Source: CALJIC01 sp039805565 (GTDB lineage Bacteria > Chloroflexota > Chloroflexia > Chloroflexales > Roseiflexaceae). From it: a stretch of DNA of 14,887 nt. The position numbers and the translations under genes were made by a program. The notes under the pieces were generated by a model. It had not been told where the DNA came from, searched no databases, and was given only the letters and a program-made list of their open reading frames with translations. Shown in pieces: positions 6,992 to 13,778 of the stretch (the first letter of the stretch is position 1; every line of letters starts with the position of its first letter). The DNA is taken from contig JBDLTZ010000296.1 of NCBI GenBank assembly GCA_039805565.1, forward strand, positions 1 to 14,887, in the 5' to 3' direction.

Positions 6992-7990
6992 CTATCGCCT
7001 CTGGCTCCAGTACGTCTCCACCTCACGTGCCAGCTCCGGGTCATCTCGTCGCTTGAGGATACCGGCCGGATAGCCAATCATCTTCGCCACATCCCCCACG
7101 AGCCGTATCAGCGGCACCAGTGCGGCCGCGCGTGCTCGCTCCGTTGGGCGAAGCCCAGGCGCACGTCGACTCAAACGGCGCACGGGCGAGGCACTGTAAG
7201 CGAGCGCGCCGGCGACCGGTAGCCCGAGCACCCACGGGCGGCGCATCCCAGACAACAGCATCACCACCAGCGCAGCGTAGACCGCGTAGCGCAGCGCGTG
7301 GCGCCTCGGCCAGAGCCGCGCCACCCCGTCGCCGCGCGCGTAGAGGTAGTACTGCCGCGCGAAGGCTCGCAGCGAGGAGCGCGGCCGGAAGTGGACAAGC
7401 GCGCCGGGCACAAATGCGAAGCGGTAGCCCGCCTGCTTCAGCGCCATATCGTACAGCAGGTCCTCGCAGTGGCTGGCCCACTCCGGGTAGCCTCCCACCG
7501 CCTCCCACGCCTCCCGCCGGAACGCGACGGACTGGCCGAACGGCAGGAACGAGACCGGGTCCACCTCGCTCGCGTCACGGTAGTTCGTCGCGGCGAGCGC
7601 CACCTCGAACAGGCTGCGCGGCGCAGGCCGGAAGAACCCGCCCACCACATCGGCCTCGCCGCGCTCAATGGGCGCCACGATCCGCTCGAGCCAGTGCGGG
7701 TCGAGCGTCAGGCCGGCGTCAGTACACGCCACGATCCCGCCGCGCGCGTGGCGGATTGCATTATTTCGGCCCGATGGTATATTGTGTCCGCCACGCACGA
7801 GCCGCACCTGATGGCCGGCCGCCACGTACCGCTCGACAATCGTGGCCGTCCCATCGTGGCTACCGCAGTCGTTGACCACTATCTCGTCGGGCTGGCGCGT
7901 CTGCGCCAGCATCGAGTCGAGCAGGGCGGCGATATTATCGGCCTCGTTAAGCACCGTGCAGACGATCGAGACCAGGGATGTTGGACTCAT
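6992..7990 (-). CDS. Family 2 glycosyltransferase with C-terminal membrane segments
   Basis: The 332-aa protein starts VSIVCTVLNEADNIAALLDS, the standard GT2 nucleotide-sugar-binding strand and helix, followed by EIVVNDCGSHDGT (36-48). The metal/acceptor region has CTDAGLTLDPHWLERI (Asp91), then GQSVAFRREAWEAVGGYPEW and HCEDLLYDMALKQAGY with a likely catalytic ED (176-177). Hydrophobic helices lie at about 235-267 after RQYYLYARGDG. It probably transfers a sugar to a membrane lipid or polysaccharide precursor; the substrate cannot be told. The start at 7990 is chosen because CGGAG lies about 9 bases upstream on the coding strand. The frame is open far beyond that, but only through Ala-rich sequence antisense to the next gene. 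It is divergent from the dsbA-like gene, with 58 bases between starts. Confidence 0.9.
   Translation of the reverse strand: MSPTSLVSIVCTVLNEADNIAALLDSMLAQTRQPDEIVVNDCGSHDGTATIVERYVAAGHQVRLVRGGHNIPSGRNNAIRHARGGIVACTDAGLTLDPHWLERIVAPIERGEADVVGGFFRPAPRSLFEVALAATNYRDASEVDPVSFLPFGQSVAFRREAWEAVGGYPEWASHCEDLLYDMALKQAGYRFAFVPGALVHFRPRSSLRAFARQYYLYARGDGVARLWPRRHALRYAVYAALVVMLLSGMRRPWVLGLPVAGALAYSASPVRRLSRRAPGLRPTERARAAALVPLIRLVGDVAKMIGYPAGILKRRDDPELAREVETYWSQRR
7756..7783 (+). promoter_or_regulatory. Promoter-like sequence antisense within the glycosyltransferase gene
   Basis: TTGCAT (7756-7761) and TATATT (7778-7783) are spaced by 16 bases on the + strand, in a locally AT-rich patch of an otherwise GC-rich gene. 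A transcript from here would run antisense to the glycosyltransferase and reach the dsbA-like gene about 265 bases on. The same bases encode an ordinary protein stretch (RNNAI), so it may be chance. Confidence 0.25.
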
Positions 7991-8008
7991 CACAGCGCGC
8001 TCCGTTCG

Positions 8009-8023
8009 CCAGGGGAACCCTGG
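8009..8023. promoter_or_regulatory. Small palindrome in the divergent glycosyltransferase/dsbA spacer
   Basis: CCAGGG (8009-8014) and CCCTGG (8018-8023) flank GAA. It lies in the 58-base gap between the two divergent start codons and could be an operator or a short leader hairpin for the dsbA-like gene. No promoter boxes were convincing in this gap. Confidence 0.25.
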
Positions 8024-8048
8024 GTCCATCGAGAAAGAAAGGCCACCG

Positions 8049-8807
8049 ATGCGTCGTACTGACACGCTCCGCCTCGGCGTGCTGCTGGCGGCCGTGCTGC
8101 TCGCAGCCTCCTGTGGCAACCAGCCGACGAGCTCCAGCCCCGCGCCGACGCTCGCCGTGACAGCGCCGCTGGCAGAGCCTACCCGGTCTGCTGCGGCCGC
8201 TCCAGACGCCACAGCCGCTGCGCCGCCTGCGACTGCGCCGACGGTGGCGCCCGCGGTAGCAGCTGGCATCCCGCGCGGCCGAACGCCCGAGGGGTACAAT
8301 TATCTCGGCAGCCCTGACGCCCCGGTGACCCTTCAAGACTTCTCGGACTTCTTCTGAACGGCCTGTGCTTTCCACGTTGTGGAAACAGAGCCGAAGATTG
8401 TCGAGAGCTACATTGCCGCCGGCAAGGTCCGCCTGGTCTATCGCCACCTGCTTCAGCTCGGTGAGGGATCGCTGCGCGCCGCAGAGGCCGCCGAGTGCGC
8501 CGGCGACCAGGAGAAGTTCTGGGAGATGCGCCGCGCGATCTACGAGGGCCAGGCTGAGATCTATAGCAGCTCGACCCCCGAGGCGGCGCTCGCCGTCTTC
8601 GCGCAGGACATCGGGCTCGAGATTGGCGCCTACAACGACTGCATGGTGGCCGGCAAGCACCGTGAGGCCATCCAGGCGGACTTTCAGGCCGCCCAGGACG
8701 CGGGCGTGAGGTCCCGCCCAGTCTTCGACATCAACGGCACACGCCTGATCGGCGCCAGGCCGTTCGAGGATTTCGAGCAGACCATCGATGCCGCGCTTGG
8801 CGAGTGA
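8049..8807 (+). CDS. DsbA-like thioredoxin-fold lipoprotein, predicted selenoprotein (Sec103, UxxC)
   Basis: Read through one in-frame TGA (8355-8357), the gene gives a 252-aa protein. Residues 1-22 form a lipoprotein signal (VLLAAVLLAASC, lipid Cys22). Residues 23-75 are an Ala/Pro/Thr-rich tether. The thioredoxin fold begins GSPDAPVTLQDFSDFF (87-102), where family members continue with CxxC. Here the codons are TGA-Thr-Ala-Cys, so Sec103 and Cys106 form a UxxC redox motif. The rest reads normally (FHVVETEPKIVESYI, LLQLGEGSLRAAEAAECAGD, FWEMRRAIYEGQ) and includes the expected cis-Pro region RSRPVFDING (Pro224) and GARPFEDFEQTI. Both halves match one family with no frameshift or loss at the join. 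A hairpin with SECIS geometry starts 11 nt after the TGA. By homology it would be a thiol oxidoreductase tethered outside the cytoplasmic membrane. The alternatives are a nonsense mutation or a sequencing error at a Cys codon. Confidence 0.85.
8359..8393 (+). promoter_or_regulatory. Candidate bacterial SECIS element directly after the in-frame TGA
   Basis: TTTCCAC (8369-8375) and GTGGAAA (8379-8385) form a perfect 7-bp stem with a GTT loop, 17 nt in all, beginning 11 nt after the TGA at 8355-8357. Below it, CTG (8363-8365) pairs with CAG (8386-8388) and CGGC (8359-8362) with GCCG (8390-8393). A three-base TGC bulge lies on the left and a single A bulge on the right. The loop begins G-U, as in loops recognised by SelB, and lies 18 nt after the TGA, within the usual bacterial range. 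The element is fully inside the coding sequence, as bacterial SECIS elements are. Confidence 0.75.
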
Positions 8808-8837
8808 TGTGCGGGTGATTATGCCACAGACACAGAA

Positions 8838-8870
8838 AGAGCATAGAGAGGTTCTCCCCCTCTATGCTCT
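8838..8870. terminator. Hairpin terminator between the convergent dsbA-like and fur genes
   Basis: AGAGCATAGAG (8838-8848) and CTCTATGCTCT (8860-8870) form a perfect 11-bp stem. The + strand side lacks a T-run. On the - strand the hairpin is followed by TCTTTCTGTG, which is T-rich. It lies in the 81-base gap between two converging genes and probably serves both. Confidence 0.65.
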
Positions 8871-8888
8871 CTCGTTCGGGAAGGTCGG

Positions 8889-9338
8889 CTAGCTCTGGCG
8901 CTGGCACACCTGGCATAGCCCGTAGACCTCGAGCCAGTGGCCGTCGACGCGGAAGTTCAGCCGCCGCGCGAGGCCGCCCAGGATCTCGTCGATGTGGCAC
9001 CCCTCGAAGGCCACAACGGTGCCACAGTTCTTGCAAACCATGTGGTGCTGGTGGCCGCCCTCGACGGGGACGTAGGCGTGCTCGGACGCCGTCGCCGTCT
9101 CCTTCGAGGCACTCCAGTGCACACGTGACAGCCAGCCGTCGTCGAGCAGCAGGTCGACAGTGCGATAGATCGTCGCCCGCCCGATCGGCCCCCGCTCACC
9201 ACCTAGATCCTTGAAAAGCTGCTCGGCACTGAAGGGCTGCGTGTACTGCGTAATGCGATCCAGTATCGCCCGGCGCGGTCCAGTCACCCGGTGACCCTGA
9301 GCGCTGAGGTCTGCCAGCACTTTTTCGGTCCAGGACAT
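8889..9338 (-). CDS. Fur-family metal-responsive transcriptional regulator
   Basis: The 149-aa protein has the winged-helix N-terminal domain (GHRVTGPRRAILDRI, then GRATIYRTVDLL, the usual recognition helix). The C-terminal dimer/metal domain has HQHHMVCKNCGTVV (His96, His98, His99, Cys102, Cys105). A second structural zinc pair is CQVC (Cys142, Cys145) near the end. The features do not separate Fur, Zur and PerR; the regulated metal or stress signal is unknown. I start it at 9338 because AGAGGAG lies about 8 bases upstream on the coding strand; an earlier in-frame ATG at 9371 would add 11 residues and has no such signal. Family members act as cytoplasmic repressors of metal uptake or peroxide defence. 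The spacer upstream contains AT-rich palindromes that could be its operator. Confidence 0.9.
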   Translation of the reverse strand: MSWTEKVLADLSAQGHRVTGPRRAILDRITQYTQPFSAEQLFKDLGGERGPIGRATIYRTVDLLLDDGWLSRVHWSASKETATASEHAYVPVEGGHQHHMVCKNCGTVVAFEGCHIDEILGGLARRLNFRVDGHWLEVYGLCQVCQRQS

Positions 9339-9379
9339 GTAAGGGGCTCCTCTGAGGCTAGGACGATGCAAGGTTGAAA

Positions 9380-9434
9380 CTTCATCATTATATCACGAGT
9401 CACAGTGTGCTTTTCCGGTTATGATATAGTCATA
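9380..9434. promoter_or_regulatory. AT-rich divergent control region between fur and the secreted-protein gene
   Basis: On the - strand TATAAT (reverse complement at 9387-9392) is a good -10 box for the fur-family gene, though its -35 is poor. On the + side TATGA (9420-9424) and TCATA (9430-9434) form an inverted repeat around a 5-base centre and overlap -10-like TATGAT/TATAGT. The GTTATGATATA part loosely resembles known Zur-type boxes. Binding by the neighbouring regulator is inference. Confidence 0.4.
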
Positions 9435-9498
9435 GAAGCCGTTGTTCACGCTCGCGCCGGGGATGACCAACACCTGTCGCGGACGTAAGGATTGATAC

Positions 9499-10122
9499 AT
9501 GCCCCGAAAAGATCTCTTTATCCCGCTCCTCATCCTGGTGGTAGGTCTCGTCTGCACAGCCACTGTGCTCGCGCGCGCCGAGCAGATCCCAATCGGCAGA
9601 TCGCAGGGATACACCGCCCCAACCCAGACAGCGCAGACCGGGGGCTACCCGGCTCCCACGACTGCCGCACGAGCGCCGGGTCAGCCGACACCAGGCGCTC
9701 TGCCCACGTCGCAGACACAGGTCACCACAACCGTCACGCTGAGTGTCCCGCCAACGTTGGCGCCCACACTCACCCCCACGCTCCCTCTGGCCGTTCAGGC
9801 GCCCACTGCTCCGGCCACACCAACGCCGACCTTCGCGCTCGTCGGAGACGTCGTCTGCAACCCGGGCGTGCAGCTCTCTATCGCCGGCACAGGTCCGCCG
9901 CGGGCGCCCATTATGCTTTACTTCGGCCAGCGCATCGTGGGCGGCGGGAGCATCGAGGCTGACGGGAGCTTCACCCTGCCCCTCGTCGTGGGAAGCGAGC
10001 GCGCCGGCTCCTACCCGGTCTCGGTGCGCGTGCGCGGCAGCGGCCAGGTGCTGACGCAGTTCACCTGCAGCGTGCCGCCGGTCACGCCCACGCCCGTCCC
10101 CGGCAGGCGCCTGTTCCCGTAG
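9499..10122 (+). CDS. Secreted or membrane-anchored Pro/Thr-rich protein of unknown function
   Basis: The 207-aa product has an N-terminal hydrophobic segment (about 6-25, LFIPLLILVVGLVCTATVL) ending ARA, a signal peptide or anchor. A long low-complexity linker (about 35-110) is built from Pro, Thr, Ala and Gln, with PTLAPTLTPTLP. A compact C-terminal domain (about 113-195) contains GDVVCNPGVQLSIAGTG, SIEADGSFTLPL and AGSYPVSVRVRGSG, a beta-rich pattern like Ig-like or carboxypeptidase-regulatory-type domains. Two Cys residues (in VCNPG and FTCSV) could form a disulfide across that domain. A short PVTPTPVPGRR tail ends it. AAGGA lies 9 bases before the ATG. No enzyme motif is seen; a cell-surface role is inferred. 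Confidence 0.75.
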   Translation: MPRKDLFIPLLILVVGLVCTATVLARAEQIPIGRSQGYTAPTQTAQTGGYPAPTTAARAPGQPTPGALPTSQTQVTTTVTLSVPPTLAPTLTPTLPLAVQAPTAPATPTPTFALVGDVVCNPGVQLSIAGTGPPRAPIMLYFGQRIVGGGSIEADGSFTLPLVVGSERAGSYPVSVRVRGSGQVLTQFTCSVPPVTPTPVPGRRLFP

Positions 10123-10126
10123 GCCC

Positions 10127-10155
10127 TTGCGTCTTTGTACGGTCTATGCTATGTT
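10127..10155 (+). promoter_or_regulatory. Sigma70-type promoter for the Nudix gene
   Basis: TTGCGT (10127-10132) and TATGTT (10150-10155) are separated by 17 bases, just after the stop of the secreted-protein gene. A start of transcription near 10162 excludes the upstream TTG at 10127 as the Nudix start codon. Confidence 0.55.
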
Positions 10156-10195
10156 CTACAGCAGTGGAGTGTCGCCTGAAAGGGGGACGTCGCAG

Positions 10196-10852
10196 GTGCC
10201 GGAGACCATGGCGCGGGCAGGCTGGGAGCGTTGGGCGGCGCTGATACGGAGCGCTCTGGAACCCGGCCCCGCGATCACGCCGGACCAACTGCTCCTCGTG
10301 CATGACGTGTCCGGCCGGACGCTGCGCCCGCTCGAGCCGCCCCCCGGCTCAGCGCCCCGGCCGGGTGCGGTGCTGATCCTGCTCTACCCCGACGGAGACG
10401 ACCTCCGCCTGCCGCTCACCGTCCGCAGCGACCACCTCCCCAACCACCGTGGCGAGGTATCTCTCCCCGGCGGCGCAACCGACCCAGGCGACGCGGGGCC
10501 CACCGAGACGGCGCTGCGCGAGTGCCACGAGGAGCTCGGCGTGAGCCCTACGACGATCGACGTCTGGGGCGCGCTCACACCAATCTACATCCCACCGAGC
10601 AACTTCCGCATCACGCCGGTCGTCGGCTTCAGCGCCCTGCCCCCGGCCCTGCAAGTAAACGACGGCGAGGTCAGCGCGGTCATCACGGTGACGCTCCGCG
10701 AGCTGCTGGACCCGGCGACCGTAGTGGTGGAGCAGTGGACCCTCCGCGGCTATGAGGCCTTCGTCCCCTTCTTCGCCATCGCCGGCCATAAAGTGTGGGG
10801 CGCCACCGCGCTCATGCTGAGCGAGCTGGTCGCCAGAATCCGCCGCCTGTAA
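10196..10852 (+). CDS. Nudix hydrolase, CoA pyrophosphatase (NudL-like) type
   Basis: Nudix enzymes cut nucleoside diphosphates linked to another group; this subtype is associated with hydrolysis of coenzyme A and its derivatives. Here LPLTVRSDHLPNHRGEVSLPGG (about 72-93) matches the characteristic N-terminal extension of the CoA-diphosphatase subgroup. The Nudix box runs to about 116 and ends TALRECHEELGV, with Arg108, Glu109, Glu112, Glu113 and Gly115 in place. The 218-aa length fits. The start is GTG 10196, because AGGGGG lies 9 bases before it. ATG 10208 is a plausible alternative. The coordinates beyond the Nudix box are well supported. It may be co-transcribed with the two genes that follow (24-base gap to the next). 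Confidence 0.85.
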   Translation: MPETMARAGWERWAALIRSALEPGPAITPDQLLLVHDVSGRTLRPLEPPPGSAPRPGAVLILLYPDGDDLRLPLTVRSDHLPNHRGEVSLPGGATDPGDAGPTETALRECHEELGVSPTTIDVWGALTPIYIPPSNFRITPVVGFSALPPALQVNDGEVSAVITVTLRELLDPATVVVEQWTLRGYEAFVPFFAIAGHKVWGATALMLSELVARIRRL

Positions 10853-10876
10853 AGACGACCAGAGGAGGATCGCACT

Positions 10877-11125
10877 ATGACCATCGATGAGGCCATCGCC
10901 GACCTGTCGGCTCGCATCAAGGAGGTGAGCGCCGATGCGGTGGTACGCGTCCAGCGACGCTCGAAGGAGGAGGCGACCATCCGCGCCTACGCCCATGCGG
11001 ACCAGGAGACCGCCATCAAGGAGGCCACCCAGGAGACGACGCTCCGCTTGCTCACCGAAGAGGGCCTGGATGTCCAGGTGCTGGTGTACGATATCGCGAC
11101 GTCGCTGCCCCCCGAGCAGCCGTAG
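10877..11125 (+). CDS. Small conserved-looking protein of unknown function (82 aa)
   Basis: The start is firm: AGAGGAGG lies about 8 bases before the ATG. The predicted pattern is helix (TIDEAIADLSARIKEV), strand (DAVVRVQRRS), strand (EATIRAYAHA), helix (QETAIKEATQETTLRLLTEEG) and strand (LDVQVLVYDI), a compact alpha/beta fold. It is charged and soluble, with no signal peptide or cysteine. I do not recognise the family. It sits 24 bases after the Nudix gene and before a hairpin that separates it from the penicillin-acylase gene. Confidence 0.7.
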   Translation: MTIDEAIADLSARIKEVSADAVVRVQRRSKEEATIRAYAHADQETAIKEATQETTLRLLTEEGLDVQVLVYDIATSLPPEQP

Positions 11126-11166
11126 CCGCGCAGCCGCGCAGGCGGCGTGATAGCACAGCTGGGAAG

Positions 11167-11196
11167 GCGCGCGGACAGGTAGACCTGCCCGCGCGC
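11167..11196 (+). terminator. GC-rich hairpin before the penicillin-acylase-like gene
   Basis: GCGCGCGG (11167-11174) pairs with CCGCGCGC (11189-11196). Inside, CAGGT (11176-11180) pairs with ACCTG (11183-11187), with one A-C mismatch between the stems and an AG loop. No T-run follows. It could be a terminator, an mRNA processing site or a leader hairpin 26 bases before the start at 11223. Confidence 0.5.
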
Positions 11197-11222
11197 TCCG
11201 TCCCCGAGACCAAAGGAACGCC

Positions 11223-13646
11223 ATGATCTCGCTCGGACAAATTGGCAAGACGGCCGGCATCCTGCTGGGAACCGCCGCCGGACTCGCCGGGATCGGCGCC
11301 CTCGCCGCCCTCCGACGGCCGCTGCCCCGCACCTCGGGCACCCTGCCGCTCCCCGGCCTCCAGTCCCCCGTCCAGGTCATCCGCGACCGCTGGGGCGTGC
11401 CACACATCTACGCTGCCTGCAACGCAGACCTCTTCATGGCTCAGGGCTATGTCCACGCCCAGGACCGGCTCTGGCAGATGGAGTTCCAGCGCCACGTGGC
11501 CTATGGCGAGCTGGCAGAGCTCTTCGGCGCCATCGCCCTCGACTCGGACCGCTTTGTGCGCGTCCTCGGGCTCGGCCGCGTGGCCCGCCGCGAGGTCGAG
11601 CTCCTCTCCGACGATGCCCGCGTCGCCATCGAGGCGTACACCCGCGGCATCAATACCTTCATCGAGCAGCACGCCGGCAACCTGCCCATCGAATTCACCG
11701 TCCTCCGCCTCCGCCCGCGCCCCTGGCACCCTGCCGACGTGCTCGCTTGGACGAAGGTCATGGCGCTCCAGCTCTCCGATAACTGGAAGCAGGAGCTCCT
11801 CCGCGCTCGCGTCGTCGCCGCCGTCGGCCCTGAGCGCGCGGCGACCATCGATCCGGCCTACGACGACACCCACCCGCTGATCATCCCGCACGGCGCCCAC
11901 TACAGCCCCACTATGGGCGAGGCCGCTCTCGATCGCGCCACCGCCGCCCGACACTACATCCCCGACAGCGCCGGCCAGGGCAGCAACGCCTGGGCCGTCT
12001 CGCCCCACCGCAGCGCCACCGGCCGCCCCCTGCTGGCCAACGATCCCCACATGCCGATCCAGACCCCCTCGGTCTGGTACGAGATGCATCTCAGCGGCGG
12101 CGACTACCACGTCACAGGGATCAGCTGCCCCGGCGGCCCGTTCATCGCCATCGGCCACAACGAGCACATCGCCTGGGGCATGACCACCGCCTACGTCGAT
12201 ATCCAGGACCTCTACATCGAGCGCTTCGACCCGCAGGACCCAGCCGGCCTGCGCTACGAGCACCAGGGGCGCTGGGAGCAGGCCGAGCTCATCCGCGAGG
12301 AGATCGCCGTCCGCGGGCAGCGCGAGGTGGTCATCGAGGAGGTGCGCGTCACGCGCCACGGCCCGGTCATCACCCCCTGCGTGCCCACCGCCGGCGACGA
12401 CGCCGAGCAGCCACTCGCCCTGCGCTGGACGGTCCTCGACCCCACCACCGCCCTCGAGACATTCATGCGCCTCAACCGTGCCAGCGACTGGGAGTCGTTC
12501 TGCGCGGCGCTCGCCGACTTCAACTTCCCGCCGCACAACTTCACCTACGCCGACGTCGAGGGTCACATCGGCTACGCCCTCGGCGGGCGCGTCCCACGCC
12601 GCGCGTCCGGCGACGGCAAGCTCCCCGCGCCCGGCTGGACCGGCGAGTACGAGTGGCAGGGCTTCCTCCCACCGTCCGCGCTGCCCCACGCGCTCGACCC
12701 GGCCGAGGGGTTCGTCACCAACGCCAACAACCGCATCGTCGGCGACGACTACCCCCACCCGATCCCCGGCGAGTGGCTCAACGGCTACCGCGCCGCCCGC
12801 ATCCGCGACCTGCTGCTCCAGACGCCCGCTCACGATAGCGAGAGCTTCGCCCGCATCCAGGGCGACCTCCGCAGCCTCCCCGGCCTCGAGCTCGCCGCGC
12901 TCGCCGGGCGCCTGCCCGCGCCCACTCCCCTCGCCCAAGAGGCCCGCGATGCCCTCGCCGCCTGGGACGGCGACCTCACCCCATCGTCCGTCGGCGGCAC
13001 GATCTACGCCCGCCTCCGCCAGCGCCTGCTCACCGCCGCCCACGCCGACATCGCGGGCGTCCTCGATATCGTCGCAGGGCTCGGCGCCTTCGCCACCCTC
13101 CCCGGCCAGGACTTCCTGCGACGCACCCTGCCGCAGATCCTCCGCCGCCTCGCCGCGCGCGACGACAGCCACCTGCCGCCCGGCCGGACCTGGGACGGCG
13201 TCATCGCCGAAGCGTGGTCCACCGCCGTAGCCGAGCTGCAGGCCGAGCTCGGCGACGATGTCGCTCAGTGGCGCTACGGCCGCGCGCACGCCCTCACCGT
13301 GCGCCACCCGCTTGGCGCCCTGCCCGCACTCGCCTCGATATTCAACCGCGGCCCGTTCCCCACAGGCGGCGACGACGATACCGTCTGGATGGGGTACGCG
13401 CCTCGTGAGTACGCCAGCGCGCCGATCTACGTCGGCCCCTCCTACCGCCAGATCTGCGACACCGGCGACTGGGACCGCAGCCAGAGCATCCAGGCCGTCG
13501 GCCAGTCCGGGCACCCCGGTAGCCTCCACTACAGTGACTTTGTCCAGCCCTGGCTCAACCTGCAGTACCACCCCATGCCCTGGAGCCGCACGCGCGTTGA
13601 GGAGGTCGCCGCCGCCCGCATGACGCTCGCGCCCGGCAAGCAGTAG
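11223..13646 (+). CDS. Penicillin acylase (peptidase S45) family Ntn-hydrolase
   Basis: Family members are made as a precursor that cleaves itself to expose an N-terminal Ser nucleophile and then hydrolyse amide bonds of beta-lactams, acyl-homoserine lactones or other N-acyl compounds. The 807-aa protein has a hydrophobic N-terminus (about 9-30, signal or anchor), so it probably acts outside the membrane. The alpha-chain signature is IRDRWGVPHIYA (53-64) and AQGYVHAQDRLWQMEFQR (73-90). The cleavage site is GQG-SNAWAVS with Ser254, followed by LLANDPHMP (270-278). An Asn-rich motif, FVTNANNRIVGDDY, is the likely oxyanion Asn, and the C-terminal part has YRQICDTGDW and SGHPGSLHYSDF. AAGG lies a few bases before the ATG. 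The natural substrate cannot be read from the sequence; calling it penicillin acylase is a family label. Confidence 0.93.
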   Translation: MISLGQIGKTAGILLGTAAGLAGIGALAALRRPLPRTSGTLPLPGLQSPVQVIRDRWGVPHIYAACNADLFMAQGYVHAQDRLWQMEFQRHVAYGELAELFGAIALDSDRFVRVLGLGRVARREVELLSDDARVAIEAYTRGINTFIEQHAGNLPIEFTVLRLRPRPWHPADVLAWTKVMALQLSDNWKQELLRARVVAAVGPERAATIDPAYDDTHPLIIPHGAHYSPTMGEAALDRATAARHYIPDSAGQGSNAWAVSPHRSATGRPLLANDPHMPIQTPSVWYEMHLSGGDYHVTGISCPGGPFIAIGHNEHIAWGMTTAYVDIQDLYIERFDPQDPAGLRYEHQGRWEQAELIREEIAVRGQREVVIEEVRVTRHGPVITPCVPTAGDDAEQPLALRWTVLDPTTALETFMRLNRASDWESFCAALADFNFPPHNFTYADVEGHIGYALGGRVPRRASGDGKLPAPGWTGEYEWQGFLPPSALPHALDPAEGFVTNANNRIVGDDYPHPIPGEWLNGYRAARIRDLLLQTPAHDSESFARIQGDLRSLPGLELAALAGRLPAPTPLAQEARDALAAWDGDLTPSSVGGTIYARLRQRLLTAAHADIAGVLDIVAGLGAFATLPGQDFLRRTLPQILRRLAARDDSHLPPGRTWDGVIAEAWSTAVAELQAELGDDVAQWRYGRAHALTVRHPLGALPALASIFNRGPFPTGGDDDTVWMGYAPREYASAPIYVGPSYRQICDTGDWDRSQSIQAVGQSGHPGSLHYSDFVQPWLNLQYHPMPWSRTRVEEVAAARMTLAPGKQ

Positions 13647-13674
13647 CTCCCTCAGAACAGTAGATCCATCTCCG

Positions 13675-13702
13675 CTCCCCGCTTCGTATAGCTAGTGGGG
13701 AG
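13675..13702 (+). terminator. Weak hairpin after the penicillin-acylase-like gene
   Basis: CTCCCCGC (13675-13682) pairs with GTGGGGAG (13695-13702), including one G-T pair, around a 12-base loop. There is no T-run. It is a possible 3' end for the preceding transcript. Confidence 0.35.
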
Positions 13703-13778
13703 TGTCCGGCCTCCGTCCTTCTTCGCGTCATGCTATCGGCCCGCCCCCAGGTACAAGACGCAGTAGAAGGAGCACCCT

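Noticed and set aside
7120..8062. Two overlapping + strand open frames across the glycosyltransferase gene
   Set aside because: They are Arg/Ala/Pro-rich without motifs. The - strand frame has full GT2 signatures.
7991..8299. N-terminal extension of the glycosyltransferase up to 8299
   Set aside because: The extra residues are Ala/Gly-rich and lie antisense to the dsbA-like coding region. A good ribosome site precedes the ATG at 7990, where the GT2 domain begins.
8358..8807. Separate gene starting at GTG 8379 for the second half of the DsbA-like protein
   Set aside because: It would lack the first strand and the active-site region of the fold, has no ribosome binding site, and its frame is identical to the upstream part. 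Readthrough at a Sec codon explains both halves better.
11052..13571. An 839-codon open frame on the - strand opposite the penicillin-acylase-like gene
   Set aside because: Its sequence is low-complexity Gly/Ala/Val/Asp-rich with no family motifs. Long antisense frames are expected in GC-rich genes, and the + strand frame carries clear S45 family motifs.
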